Below, one piece after another: positions 46,944 to 56,068 of a stretch of 64,000 bases of DNA; position 1 is the first letter of the stretch; the number at the start of each line of letters is the position of its first letter. Position numbers and translations under genes: made by a program. This DNA comes from Shinella granuli (GTDB lineage: Bacteria; Pseudomonadota; Alphaproteobacteria; Rhizobiales; Rhizobiaceae). The notes under the pieces were generated by a model. That model did not search any database and had not been told where the DNA came from. It saw nothing but the letters and a program-made list of their open reading frames with translations. The stretch is taken from assembly GCF_004341885.1 (NCBI RefSeq), contig NZ_SLVX01000014.1, forward strand, positions 86,108 through 150,107, in the 5' to 3' direction.

Positions 46944-47789
46944 TTAGTCCTTGACGGGAACCGCGTTCTGACGCGCGCTTGCCCAGGTCAGCGCCGCCGT
47001 CATGATCTCGGCGGTGGCGAGCGCCGCAATCACCGCCGGGCGCTTGTCCTTCATGACCGTGCCGCCGATCGGACAGACGAGGCGGTCGAAAAGGTCCGGC
47101 TGGCCGATCTCGCGCGACAGCCAGTTGCGGAAGGTCGTGCGCTTGGTCTTCGAGCCGATCATGCCGACATAGGCGGCATCGTTGCGCTTCAGCGCCTCGG
47201 CGGTGATCAGGAAATCCAGCGCGTGATCGTGGGTCAGCACGACGAAGCTGCTGCCGGCCGGCGCATCGCGCACCACGGCCTCGGGCATGGCGGTGAGGCA
47301 GGTCTCGATGCCCGGCACCCTTGAGGCGACGAGCTCGTCCTCGCGGGTATCCACCAGCACGACGCGCAGCGGCGCGAGCGACAGCGCCATGGCGAGCGCA
47401 TCGCCGACATGGCCGGCGCCGAAGACGTAGACATGCGGCCTCAGGGCCATCTCGCGGTCGCTGCGGGCGACAAGGTCGTGCGCAAGCGCCGGGTTCATGG
47501 CGGTGAAGGACAGCCCGACACGCCCGCCGCAGCACTGGCCGATCTCCGGGCCGAGCGGCACGCTCATCGGCTCGGCGGCCGCGCCCGAGCGCAGCGCGCG
47601 GCGGGCCTGGTCGATCGCCATATATTCGAGCTGCCCGCCGCCGATCGTCGCGAAGATCTCCCGTTCCGAGACCAGCATGAAGGCATCCGTGTCGCGCGGC
47701 GTGGACCCCGCCGCGCCCGTCACCTCGACCAGGATCGACCCCGGCGCCCGGCGCAGGAAATCCCGGATGTCTTCGCGCACGGCGGGCAT
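46944..47789 (-). CDS. xdhC: Xanthine dehydrogenase accessory protein XdhC
   Basis: 281 residues. N-terminal XdhC/CoxI domain (VTGAAGSTPRDTDAFMLV, ATIGGGQLEYMAID and GQCCGGRVGLSF) and C-terminal Rossmann-like domain (VYVFGAGHVGDALAMAL). It inserts sulfurated molybdenum cofactor into XdhB. Last gene of the hiuH-xdhA-xdhB-xdhC operon; a 48-bp gap to xdhB carries part of a dispersed repeat. Confidence 0.94.
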   Translation of the reverse strand: MPAVREDIRDFLRRAPGSILVEVTGAAGSTPRDTDAFMLVSEREIFATIGGGQLEYMAIDQARRALRSGAAAEPMSVPLGPEIGQCCGGRVGLSFTAMNPALAHDLVARSDREMALRPHVYVFGAGHVGDALAMALSLAPLRVVLVDTREDELVASRVPGIETCLTAMPEAVVRDAPAGSSFVVLTHDHALDFLITAEALKRNDAAYVGMIGSKTKRTTFRNWLSREIGQPDLFDRLVCPIGGTVMKDKRPAVIAALATAEIMTAALTWASARQNAVPVKD

Positions 47790-47812
47790 GGCCTCACCTC
47801 TTGCTTTCTTTG

Positions 47813-47862
47813 CCGCAATTCCGGACGGAAAACCGCATCACACTTTTCCTGGAATTGCTCGG
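47813..47862 (-). repeat. Family-A dispersed repeat, copy 5, overlapping the xdhB 3' end
   Basis: On the minus strand it reads GAGCAATTCCAGGAAAAGTG and then CGGTTTTCCGTCCGGAATTGC, the best match to copy 1 at 7838. Its first part encodes the last residues of XdhB (AIPGKV and stop), so the repeat has become coding. Confidence 0.75.
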
Positions 47863-50204
47863 GCCGTCTTGAGGCGCTCGATCGCCATCAGCACGCGCTC
47901 GGGCGTCGCCGGGGCGTCGAGCCGCGGGCAGATCCTGTGGTCCGCCACGCTCGCCACCGCGTCCGACAGCGCATGCAGCACGGCAAGGCCGAGCGGCAGC
48001 GGCGGCTCGCCCACCGCCTTGGAACGGTGGATCGTCGGCTCGTAGGCTTCCGACCAGTCGGTCAGCGCCACGTTGAAGATCTTCGGGCGATCCGAGGCGA
48101 GCGGGATCTTGTAGGTGGAGGGTGCGTGGGTGCGAAGGCGCCCCTTGCCGTCCCACCACAATTCCTCCGTGGTCAGCCAGCCCATGCCCTGGATGAAGCC
48201 GCCCTCGACCTGGCCGATGTCGATGATCCTGTTCAGCGACCGGCCTGTATCGTGCAGGATGTCGGTGCGCTCGACGACATATTCGCCGGTCAGCGTGTCG
48301 ACCGAGACCTCCGAGCAGGCCGCGCCATAGGCGTAGTAATAGAAGGCGTGGCCCCGGCCCTTCGAGCGGTCCCAGTGGATCTTCGGCGTCTTGTAGAAGC
48401 CGGCCGCCGAGAGCTGGACGCGCGCCATGTAGGCCTGCTTGACGAGATCGTTGAAGGAAATCTCGGCATTGCCGATGCGCACCCGGTTCGGCAGGAAGAC
48501 GACCTGGTCGCGCGGCACCTGATGGCTTTCCGCGGCGAAATCGATCAGCCGGTCCTTGATCTGGCGGGCGGCGTTCTGCGCCGCCATGCCGTTGAGGTCG
48601 GCGCCGGACGAGGCCGCCGTCGGCGAGGTGTTCGGCACCTTGGCGGTCGTCGTCGCCGTGATCTTCACCCGGTCGAGGTCGATCTGGAACTCTTCCGCCA
48701 CCACCTGCGCCACCTTCAGGTGCAGGCCCTGACCCATTTCCGTGCCGCCATGGTTCATGTGCACGGAACCGTCCGTGTAGACATGCACCAGCGCGCCGGC
48801 CTGGTTGGGTTCCGTCTTGGTGAAGGAGATGCCGAACTTGACCGGCGTCAGCGCGAGGCCCCGCTTGACGATGCGGCTCTTCGCGTTGAATTCCCGGATC
48901 GCCTTGCGCCGGCCGGCATAGTCGGCGCTTTCCTCAAGCTCCGCGACGATGCGCTGGATGATGCAGTCCTCCACCTTCTGGTGGTAGGGCGTGAGGTTGC
49001 GGGTCCCCTCGACGCCCATCGCGTCGTAGAAGTTCAGCTTGCGGATCTCGAGCGGGTCCTTGCCGACGGCGAAGGCCACCTCGTCGATGACGCGCTCGGC
49101 CCCGACCATGCCCTGCGGGCCGCCGAAACCCCGGAAGGCGGTGTTCGACACGGTGTTGGTGTGCAGGAGCGCCGTCCTGGCGTGCACATGCGGGAAGAAA
49201 TAGGCGTTGTCGCAGTGGAACAGCGCACGGTCGCCCACCGGGCCGGAAAGGTCCGCCGAAAAACCGGCCCTGAGCGCGAAGGTGTAGTCGATGCCGAGGA
49301 TGCGGCCCTCGTCGTCGAAGCCGACATCGTAGTCGATGGCGAAATCGTGCCGCTTGCCGGTCGCCACCATGTCCTCGTCGCGGTCGAGCCGGAGCTTGAC
49401 GGCGCGGCCCAGCTTCTTGGCGGCGATGGCGGCGAGCGCGGCGCACTGGTTGGCCTGGGTCTCCTTGCCGCCGAAGCCGCCGCCCATGCGGCGCACCTCA
49501 ACGGTCACGGCATGGCTCGGCACGCCGAGCGCGTGGGCGACGAGGTGCTGCGTCTCGCTCGGCCCCTGCGTGGAGCAGTAGACGGTGACCTCGTCGTCCT
49601 CGCCGGGCACGGCGAGCGAGACCTGACCTTCGAGATAGAAATGGTCCTGTCCACCGAGCCGCATGCGGCCCTTCACCCGGCGCGGGGCACTGTCGAGGGC
49701 GGCGGCCGCATCGCCGCGCTTGAGCGTCAGCGGCGGAAAGACCTGCCGGTGCGTCTTCTGGTCGAGGTCCCAGATGTCGATATTGGCGGGCAGCTCCTCG
49801 TATTCGACCTTGGCGAGGCGCGCGGCGCGGCGGGCCTCCTCGCGCGTCTCCGCGATCACGCAGAAGATCGGCTGGCCGTGGAACTCCACCTTGCCGGCGG
49901 CGAGCACCGGATCGTCGTGCATGCCGGAGGGCGAGATGTCGTTGTCGCCGGGCACGTCCTCATGGGTGAGCACGTCGACGACGCCGGGGGCGGCGCGCAC
50001 GGCCGAAAGGTCGAGGGATTTCACGATGCCATGGGCGACGGTGGACAGGCCGAGGCCGGCATGCAGCGTGCCGGCGGGCTCGGTGATGTCGTCGATATAG
50101 ACGGCCGTGCCGGCGACGTGCTTGTGCGCCGAATCATGGCGCGGGCTGTCATGCACGCCGCCGGTGATCTTTTCCGCCTTGAGGTCTGGAGTGTGCTTGT
50201 TCAT
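47838..50204 (-). CDS. xdhB: Xanthine dehydrogenase, molybdopterin-binding large subunit
   Basis: 788 residues. Moco-binding landmarks: RMGGGFGGKETQ, TAFRGFGGPQG, MNHGGTEMGQGLHLK and the C-terminal GVGEPP-like AVGEPPLPLG with the catalytic glutamate. It oxidises hypoxanthine and xanthine to urate. It starts 3 bases after xdhA, so the subunits are made together. The C-terminal AIPGKV is encoded by a dispersed repeat, suggesting that the original end was replaced. Confidence 0.96.
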   Translation of the reverse strand: MNKHTPDLKAEKITGGVHDSPRHDSAHKHVAGTAVYIDDITEPAGTLHAGLGLSTVAHGIVKSLDLSAVRAAPGVVDVLTHEDVPGDNDISPSGMHDDPVLAAGKVEFHGQPIFCVIAETREEARRAARLAKVEYEELPANIDIWDLDQKTHRQVFPPLTLKRGDAAAALDSAPRRVKGRMRLGGQDHFYLEGQVSLAVPGEDDEVTVYCSTQGPSETQHLVAHALGVPSHAVTVEVRRMGGGFGGKETQANQCAALAAIAAKKLGRAVKLRLDRDEDMVATGKRHDFAIDYDVGFDDEGRILGIDYTFALRAGFSADLSGPVGDRALFHCDNAYFFPHVHARTALLHTNTVSNTAFRGFGGPQGMVGAERVIDEVAFAVGKDPLEIRKLNFYDAMGVEGTRNLTPYHQKVEDCIIQRIVAELEESADYAGRRKAIREFNAKSRIVKRGLALTPVKFGISFTKTEPNQAGALVHVYTDGSVHMNHGGTEMGQGLHLKVAQVVAEEFQIDLDRVKITATTTAKVPNTSPTAASSGADLNGMAAQNAARQIKDRLIDFAAESHQVPRDQVVFLPNRVRIGNAEISFNDLVKQAYMARVQLSAAGFYKTPKIHWDRSKGRGHAFYYYAYGAACSEVSVDTLTGEYVVERTDILHDTGRSLNRIIDIGQVEGGFIQGMGWLTTEELWWDGKGRLRTHAPSTYKIPLASDRPKIFNVALTDWSEAYEPTIHRSKAVGEPPLPLGLAVLHALSDAVASVADHRICPRLDAPATPERVLMAIERLKTARAIPGKV

Positions 50205-50207
50205 GGC

Positions 50208-51692
50208 TTACGCAGCCTCGTATCTGGACACCTGCGCAGGCTGTGCGCTGGTCGTCGTTTCCACATAGAACCGCAAGAGCAGGTTCCTGGCCACCAGCGC
50301 GCGGTATTCCGCGGTCGCGCGCATGTCGGTCAGCGGCGTATAGTCCTCGGCATATTTCGCCATGGCCGCTTCCACCGTCGCCTCGGTCCAGCTCTGGCCG
50401 AGCAGCGCCTTCTCGACGGCAAAGGCGCGCTTCGGCGTCGCCGCCATGCCGCCATAGGCGATGGTGATGGCGGCGACCGTGCCGTCGGCGGCAAGCGCCA
50501 GGCGGAAGGCCCCGAGCGTTGCGGTGATGTCCTCGTCGCGGCGCTTGGTCACCTTGTAGACGGCAAACTTTTCCGCCGCGGGAGGAACGGGCACCTTAAG
50601 GGATTCCACGAATTCGCCGGGCTGGCGGTCCTGCTTGCCATAGGCGATGAAGAAATCCTCAAGCGGGATGGTGCGCCGTTCCGCGCCCTTGCGCAAGGTC
50701 ACCGACGCGCCGAGCGCGATCAGCGCCGGCGGCGTGTCGCCGATCGGCGAGCCGTTGGCGACATTGCCGCCGATCGTGCCCATGTTGCGCACCTGCTGGC
50801 CGCCGATGCGGGTGATGAGTGGGCCGAGCGCCGGAATGTGCCGCGAAAGCGTCGCGATGGCCTCGGTATAGGTAACGCCCGCGCCGAGGGCGATCACGTC
50901 GTCTTTCACCGTGATCGCCTTCATCTCCTGAAGGCCGGCGATGAAGACGACCGGCGTGATGTCGCGCATGTGCTTGGTGACCCAGAGGCCGACATCGGTG
51001 GAGCCGGCCACCACCGTGGCGGCGGGTTCGGCCTCCAGCACGGCGGCGAAATCATCGAGGTTCGCCGGCACGACGAACCGCTTCTTGCCCTCACCGATCT
51101 CGACGCGCGCGCCGTCGGCAAGCGCCTTGAGGCGCGTGATCATCGCCTGGCGTTCGGCAAGGAGCGGATCCTTCTCCGTGCCGCCATAGCTGGAAATGGC
51201 GCGGGCGGCGCGCAGGATCGGCTCGTAGCCGGTGCAGCGACAGAGGTTGCCCTGCAGCGCCGTCTCGATCTCCTGGTCGGTCGGGTTCGGCGACTGCATC
51301 CACAGCGCATAGAGCGACATGACGAAGCCCGGCGTGCAGAAGCCGCATTGCGAACCGTGATAATCCACCATGGCCTGCTGCACGGGGTGCAGGCGGCCGT
51401 CGCTGGCGGCGAGATGCTCGACGGTGACGACATGACAGCCGTCCAGCGAGCCGAGGAAGCGGATGCAGGCATTGACGCCCTCGTAGACAAGGCCGCCCTC
51501 AGGCGTCAGCCGGCCCACCAGCACCGTGCAGGCGCCGCAGTCGCCCTCGGCGCACCCTTCCTTGGTGCCCTTGAGCAGGCGCGAAAGGCGCAGCCAGTCG
51601 AGCAGCGTCTGGTCCGGCGCGACGTCGCTGAGCGCGACGTCGCGGCCATTGAGGATGAAGTGCAGTTCCGAGCGGATCGTGGCGGCCGCCAT
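50208..51692 (-). CDS. xdhA: Xanthine dehydrogenase, FeS/FAD small subunit
   Basis: 494 residues. Two [2Fe-2S] clusters: GCAEGDCGACTVLVG with a later NACIRFL cysteine, and CGFCTPGFVMSLYAL with NLCRCTGYEPI. The FAD domain (about 190-370) has AGSTDVGLWVTK and MGTIGGNVANGSPIGD. It passes electrons from the molybdenum centre in XdhB to NAD. Second gene of the hiuH-xdhABC operon. Confidence 0.96.
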   Translation of the reverse strand: MAAATIRSELHFILNGRDVALSDVAPDQTLLDWLRLSRLLKGTKEGCAEGDCGACTVLVGRLTPEGGLVYEGVNACIRFLGSLDGCHVVTVEHLAASDGRLHPVQQAMVDYHGSQCGFCTPGFVMSLYALWMQSPNPTDQEIETALQGNLCRCTGYEPILRAARAISSYGGTEKDPLLAERQAMITRLKALADGARVEIGEGKKRFVVPANLDDFAAVLEAEPAATVVAGSTDVGLWVTKHMRDITPVVFIAGLQEMKAITVKDDVIALGAGVTYTEAIATLSRHIPALGPLITRIGGQQVRNMGTIGGNVANGSPIGDTPPALIALGASVTLRKGAERRTIPLEDFFIAYGKQDRQPGEFVESLKVPVPPAAEKFAVYKVTKRRDEDITATLGAFRLALAADGTVAAITIAYGGMAATPKRAFAVEKALLGQSWTEATVEAAMAKYAEDYTPLTDMRATAEYRALVARNLLLRFYVETTTSAQPAQVSRYEAA

Positions 51693-51695
51693 GGC

Positions 51696-52061
51696 TTAGC
51701 TCCCGCGGTAGGTGGAATAGCTGAAGGGCGAGACGAGCAACGGTACATGGTAGTGCGCGCCCTCGTCGGCAAGGCCGAAGCGGATCGGGATGATGTCGAG
51801 GAACATCGGGCCATCCCCCGTGCGGCCGAGATAATCGCCGGCGTGGAAGCGCAGCTCGTAGGTGCCGGCCTTCATCGTCTCGCCGGCCAAAAGGGGCGCA
51901 TCGCAGCGGCCGTCGTCGTTCGTCTCGGTGGTCTTGAGAAGGTGCAGCGTGTCGCCCTCCACCCTGTAGAGATCGATGCGCAGGCCTTCCGCCGGCTTGC
52001 CGCGCGCCGTGTCCAGCACATGGGTCGTGAGGCGGCCGGCCCCTTGCGAATGCGTTTGCAT
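51696..52061 (-). CDS. hiuH: 5-hydroxyisourate hydrolase (transthyretin-like)
   Basis: 121 residues. N-terminal [19 protein letters not shown] with the catalytic histidine, FHAGDY in the middle, and the family C-terminal signature [11 protein letters not shown]. It opens the 5-hydroxyisourate formed by PuuD to OHCU. First gene of the xdhABC operon; divergent from puuE-uraD, which supplies the next two steps. ATG 52061 places HVLD at its usual distance. Confidence 0.95.
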   Translation of the reverse strand: MQTHSQGAGRLTTHVLDTARGKPAEGLRIDLYRVEGDTLHLLKTTETNDDGRCDAPLLAGETMKAGTYELRFHAGDYLGRTGDGPMFLDIIPIRFGLADEGAHYHVPLLVSPFSYSTYRGS

Positions 52062-52141
52062 GTTTTTCCTCCTGAACACAGCGCTCCTACAATCACTATC
52101 CTCCAGCCGCTCGCCACTGAAAAGCAGCAGGATCGTTCGAG

Positions 52142-52158
52142 ACTTTCAAAATTTCCGT
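52142..52158. promoter_or_regulatory. Sequence motif shared with the puuD-LysR promoter
   Basis: ACTTTCAAAA followed by ATTTCCGT. The puuD-LysR intergenic region holds the identical ACTTTCAAAA (45187-45196) and the reverse complement ACGGAAAT (45162-45169). Both places are divergent promoters of urate genes, so this is a candidate binding site of the LysR regulator. Confidence 0.4.
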
Positions 52159-52223
52159 AGGGAATGGCGCCGGCGATTTGCGGTTAGAAATTCCGCACCG
52201 AAAACGTTTGGAGGAGCGTTCCC

Positions 52224-53642
52224 ATGCGATATTGCCGTGACATGCACGGATATGGACAGACACCGCCAGCGGCCCGGTGGCCGGGCGAGGCGCGTGTCGC
52301 CGTGCAGTTCGTGCTGAACTACGAAGAGGGCGGCGAGAACTGCGTGCTGCATGGCGATGCGGCATCCGAGGCCTTTCTCTCCGAGATCGTCGGCGCCGCC
52401 CAATGGCCGGGCCAGCGCCACTGGAACATGGAATCGATCTACGAATACGGCGCGCGCGCCGGCTTCTGGCGCCTGCACCGGCTTTTGACGGAAAAGAACG
52501 TGCCCGTCACGGTCTACGGCGTCGCCACGGCGCTCCGCCGCTCGCCCGCCCAGGTGGCCGCGATGCTGGAGGCCGGCTGGGAAATCGCCTCGCATGGCCT
52601 CAAATGGGTCGAGCACAAGGACATGACGGCGGAGGACGAACGCGCCGCCATCGCCGAGGCGATCCGCCTGCACACGCTCGTCACCGGCGAGCGGCCGCGT
52701 GGCTGGTATACCGGCCGCTGTTCGGTGAACACCGTCGATCTCGTCGCCGAGGCGGGCGGCTTCGCCTATATTTCCGACACCTATTCCGACGACCTGCCCT
52801 ACTGGTACGAGCACGGCGGCCGGCAGCAGCTCATCATCCCCTATACGCTCGACGCCAACGACATGCGTTTCGCGACGCCCCAGGGCTTCAACAGCGGCGA
52901 CCAGTTCTTCAGCTACCTGAAGGACAGCTTCGATGCGCTTTATGCGGAAGGCGCCAAGGGTAGCCCGAAGATGATGAGCATCGGCCTGCATTGCCGCCTG
53001 ATCGGCCGGCCCGGCCGCGTCATGGCGCTCGCCCGCTTCATCGACTATGTGCAGAGCCACGAGAAGGTCTGGATCGCGCGGCGCGTCGACATCGCCGAGC
53101 ACTGGGCGAAGACCCACCCGCCGCAGCCGCCGGCCGAGCGCCCCTCGCAGATGACCGAAGAGGCCTTCGTCGCGCGTTTCGGCGGCGTGTTCGAACATTC
53201 CGACTGGGTCGCCCGCCGTGCCTTCGCCGACGAACTTTCGCCGGCAAACGACACGGCGACCGGCCTTGCCGCCGCTCTCACCTTCCAGTTCCGCGCGGCC
53301 AGCGATGCCGAACGGCTTCGCGTGCTCGTCGCCCACCCGGACCTTGCCGGCAAGCTGGCCCAGGCGAAACGCCTTACCGCGAGCTCCACCGAGGAACAGG
53401 CCTCCGCCGGCCTCGACGCGCTGACCGACGCGGAGCGCGCCCGCTTCACCGAACTGAACGAGGCCTATGTGAGGAAATTCGGCTTCCCGTTCATCATCGC
53501 CGTGCGCGACAACACGAAGGCCAGCATCCTCGCCGCCTTCAAGGCCCGCATCGGCAACGACCGCGACACCGAGCTCGCCACCGCCTGCCGGCAGGTGGAG
53601 CGCATCGCGCTGCTGCGGCTCAAAGCCATGCTGCCGGCCTGA
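52224..53642 (+). CDS. puuE: Fused allantoinase (PuuE) and OHCU decarboxylase (UraD)
   Basis: 472 residues, two enzymes in one chain. Residues 1 to about 300 are a polysaccharide-deacetylase-type allantoinase (VAVQFVLNYEEGGENC, EIASHGLKWVEHKDM, GWYTGRCSVNT, SIGLHCRLIGRPGR). Residues about 310-472 are OHCU decarboxylase, starting MTEEAFVARFGGVFEHS and containing the catalytic AHPDLAG and the KFGFPFIIAV loop. The joined protein turns OHCU into S-allantoin and then allantoate, keeping the unstable OHCU close to its next enzyme. Divergent from hiuH. A decayed allantoicase gene follows. Confidence 0.92.
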   Translation: MRYCRDMHGYGQTPPAARWPGEARVAVQFVLNYEEGGENCVLHGDAASEAFLSEIVGAAQWPGQRHWNMESIYEYGARAGFWRLHRLLTEKNVPVTVYGVATALRRSPAQVAAMLEAGWEIASHGLKWVEHKDMTAEDERAAIAEAIRLHTLVTGERPRGWYTGRCSVNTVDLVAEAGGFAYISDTYSDDLPYWYEHGGRQQLIIPYTLDANDMRFATPQGFNSGDQFFSYLKDSFDALYAEGAKGSPKMMSIGLHCRLIGRPGRVMALARFIDYVQSHEKVWIARRVDIAEHWAKTHPPQPPAERPSQMTEEAFVARFGGVFEHSDWVARRAFADELSPANDTATGLAAALTFQFRAASDAERLRVLVAHPDLAGKLAQAKRLTASSTEEQASAGLDALTDAERARFTELNEAYVRKFGFPFIIAVRDNTKASILAAFKARIGNDRDTELATACRQVERIALLRLKAMLPA

Positions 53643-53699
53643 GAGCGGGATTTTCGAACGAACAGTACGGGCCCCCCAGCGCTTGCTCGTGTCCGGCCG

Positions 53700-54020
53700 T
53701 GGCATCAATATGGACGACGATCGAAAGCATCGTCGTCGATACCGCCCATTTCAAGGGCAACGACCCGGATGCCTGCTCCCTGCAGGCCGCCGACCTGACG
53801 GGCACGACGGGGGGACCTCCCCACCCTTGTCACCGCCCCGTCGATGTTCTGGCAGGAGATCCTGCCCGAGCAGAAACTCGCCGCCGACCGCATCCACGGG
53901 TTCGACGGCGATCTCGTGAAACAACGGGCGGGTGCCGTGGCGCATGTCCGCCTGAACATCCATCCGGACGGCGGCGTCGGCCGCCTGCGTGTTTTGGCCA
54001 TCCGGCCGAGGGAGGAAAGA
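53700..54020 (+). pseudogene. Allantoicase remnant, truncated and frameshifted
   Basis: Two frames together give the C-terminal third of an allantoicase. One (from about 53724) reads ESIVVDTAHFKGNDPDACS and LQAADL; the other (from about 53820) reads LVTAPSMFWQEILPEQKL and then AHVRLNIHPDGGVGRLRV. The switch lies in the G/C runs at 53805-53825. The N-terminal two thirds are absent and the second frame runs on past the allA start. Allantoicase normally sits exactly here, between puuE and allA, and hydrolyses allantoate to ureidoglycolate and urea. It cannot be functional. Confidence 0.75.
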
Positions 54021-54021
54021 C

Positions 54022-54507
54022 ATGAAGACCATCGAGATCAAGCCGCTCACCCGCGAGGCCTTCGCGCCCTTCGGCCAGGTGATCGAGCAGGAGGGCGCGC
54101 ACAGTTTTCCGATCAATGCGGGAAAATGCACCCGCTACCATGACCTTGCGAATATCGAGACGACGGGCGAGAAGGCCCGGCCGATGATCAGCCTCCTGCG
54201 CGGCGAGCCCTATCCGCTGCCGCTGGAGCTGGCGATGGTGGAGCGCCACCCGCTCGGCAGCCAGGCCTTCATTCCGCTCGGCGACGCCTCCTTCCTCGTC
54301 GTCGTCGCCGAGGAGACGGAGAACGGCCCCGCCGAGCCGATCGCCTTCCGCACCGCGCCCGGCCAGGGCGTCAATATCGGCCGCAATGTCTGGCACGGCA
54401 TCCTGACGCCGCTCGACACCGTCTCGGATTTCGCCGTGGTGGACCGCGGCGGCGAGGGCGTGAACCTCGAGGAGCATTTCTACGCCGAACCCTTCCTGAT
54501 CCGCTGA
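54022..54507 (+). CDS. allA: Ureidoglycolate lyase
   Basis: 161 residues, cupin-like. Conserved FAPFGQVIE, INAGKCTRYHDLA, MVERHPLGSQAFIPL and NVWHGILTPL. It splits ureidoglycolate into glyoxylate and urea, and the glyoxylate feeds Gcl. GGAGGAAAGAC lies before ATG 54022. The gene is intact although the allantoicase gene upstream is broken, so its substrate must come from another enzyme or strain-specific route. Confidence 0.94.
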   Translation: MKTIEIKPLTREAFAPFGQVIEQEGAHSFPINAGKCTRYHDLANIETTGEKARPMISLLRGEPYPLPLELAMVERHPLGSQAFIPLGDASFLVVVAEETENGPAEPIAFRTAPGQGVNIGRNVWHGILTPLDTVSDFAVVDRGGEGVNLEEHFYAEPFLIR

Positions 54508-54530
54508 TCCATCCACCGGGATCACGGATC

Positions 54531-54560
54531 CGCCGGCCCGCCTCCACGGGCCGGCTTTTT
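54531..54560 (+). terminator. Rho-independent terminator of allA
   Basis: GCCGGCCCG and GGGCCGGC pair around CCTCCAC, followed by TTTTT; 24 bases beyond the allA stop. Confidence 0.9.
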
Positions 54561-54670
54561 GCATGCCTTGATACGTTTTCCTGTCAATTGAATCCCGCCG
54601 CATGCGCGATCTCCCCCGCGGCAAGCGAACCAGAATGGCAGGTCTGGCTCGACGCCATCGCCCGATCCTG

Positions 54671-54708
54671 AAAACGAAAACGGGCCGCGCTCATCGCGCG
54701 GCCCGTTT
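54671..54708 (-). terminator. Rho-independent terminator of the NCS2 permease gene
   Basis: AAACGGGCCGCGC (54678-54690) and GCGCGGCCCGTTT (54696-54708) form a perfect 13-bp stem; on the minus strand TTTTCGTTTT follows. Confidence 0.9.
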
Positions 54709-54728
54709 CCTGTCGAAGGTCGATCCCC

Positions 54729-56021
54729 TTATTCCGCGAAAAAGGCGAAGCGGATGATGAAGAGGGCGGCGACGATCGCCGTTGCCGGGTGGATCTGTTT
54801 CCACCTGCCGGTGAAGAACTTCAGCACGACATAGCTGACGAAGCCGAAGGCAAGGCCGTTGGCGATCGAATAGGTGAAGGGCATGGCGAGCGCGGTCAGC
54901 GCCGCCGGGGCCGCTTCCGTCAGGTCCTCCCACTCGATTTCCGTCAGTTCGCGCATCATCAGGCCGGCGACATAGAGCAGGGCCGGTGCCGTCGCATAGC
55001 TCGGCACGGAGCCGGCGAGCGGCGAGATGAAGAGGGCGGCGAGGAAGAGGATGGCGACGGTGAAGGCGGTAAGGCCGGTGCGCCCGCCCGCCTGCACGCC
55101 CGAGGCGCTTTCGACATAGGCCGTGGTGCTGCTGGTGCCGATCAGCGAGCCGGCGACGATCGCCGTGCTGTCGGCCAGGAGCGCGCGGCCGAGACGGCTC
55201 TTTTTGCCTTCCTGGATGAGGTTGGCGCGCTTGGCGACGCCGATCAGCGTGCCGGTCGCATCGAACACTTCGACGAGCACGAAGACGAGGATGACATGCA
55301 GCAGGCCGCCATGCAGCGCGCCCATGATGTCGAGCTGCAGGAAGGTCGGCATGATCGACGGCGGGGCGGAGACGAGGCCGCGGAACTCGCTGACGCCGAA
55401 GATCCAGGAGAGGACCGTGACGGCGAGGATGCCGATCAGGATCGCGCCCTTGACGCGCAGCGCATCGAGCACGGCGATGATGAAGAAGCCGAGGATGGCG
55501 AGCAGCGGGCCGGTCTGCTTGAGGTCGCCGAGGCCGACGAGCGTCGCCGGATTGTCGACGACGATGCCGGAGCTCTTCAGGGCGATGATGCCGAGGAAGA
55601 GGCCGATACCGGCGGCGATGGCGCTCCTCAGCGAATGCGGGATGCCGGCGATCAGCCAGCTGCGCACGCCGGTCACCGTCAGGATGACGAAGATGATGCC
55701 GGAAATGAACACCGCGCCCAGCGCCTGCTGCCAGGTGAAGCCGAGCGCCGCCACGACCGTGAAGGCGAAGAAGGCGTTGAGGCCCATGCCGGGCGCCATG
55801 CCGATCGGCCAGTTGGCGACGGTCGCCATGACCATGGAGCCGAGCGCGGCGGCAAGACAGGTCGCGACGAAGACGGCGTCCCTGTCCATGCCCGTGGTCG
55901 ACAGGATGTCCGGATTGACGAAGATGATATAGGACATGGTGAGGAAGGTCGTCAGACCCGCGATCACCTCGGTGCGCACGGTGGTGCCGTGCTCACGCAG
56001 CTTGAAAAGCCGTTCGAACAT
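54729..56021 (-). CDS. NCS2 family purine permease (AzgA-like, adenine/guanine/hypoxanthine)
   Basis: 430-residue inner-membrane transporter with about 12-14 hydrophobic segments. N-terminal EVIAGLTTFLTMSYIIFVNP and NWPIGMAPGMGLNAFFAF are signatures of the AzgA branch, as are GSLIGTSSTTAYVESASGV. It imports purine bases by proton symport and would feed the GuaD-Xdh-PuuD pathway encoded beside it. GGGGGAGAAAAC precedes ATG 56021. Its leader carries a conserved-looking hairpin (56069-56098) that may be a ligand-binding RNA. Confidence 0.9.
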   Translation of the reverse strand: MFERLFKLREHGTTVRTEVIAGLTTFLTMSYIIFVNPDILSTTGMDRDAVFVATCLAAALGSMVMATVANWPIGMAPGMGLNAFFAFTVVAALGFTWQQALGAVFISGIIFVILTVTGVRSWLIAGIPHSLRSAIAAGIGLFLGIIALKSSGIVVDNPATLVGLGDLKQTGPLLAILGFFIIAVLDALRVKGAILIGILAVTVLSWIFGVSEFRGLVSAPPSIMPTFLQLDIMGALHGGLLHVILVFVLVEVFDATGTLIGVAKRANLIQEGKKSRLGRALLADSTAIVAGSLIGTSSTTAYVESASGVQAGGRTGLTAFTVAILFLAALFISPLAGSVPSYATAPALLYVAGLMMRELTEIEWEDLTEAAPAALTALAMPFTYSIANGLAFGFVSYVVLKFFTGRWKQIHPATAIVAALFIIRFAFFAE

Positions 56022-56068
56022 GTTTTCTCCCCCTGGCGTGCGCTCGTCGGCGCCGCCGTGCAAAACTT

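Noticed and set aside
47409..52160. A 1583-codon open frame on the plus strand, antisense to the xdh genes
   Set aside because: It mirrors xdhC, xdhB, xdhA and hiuH, which have complete domains. High GC codon bias opens the opposite frame; its translation is Arg/Ala/Gly/His-rich with no domain.
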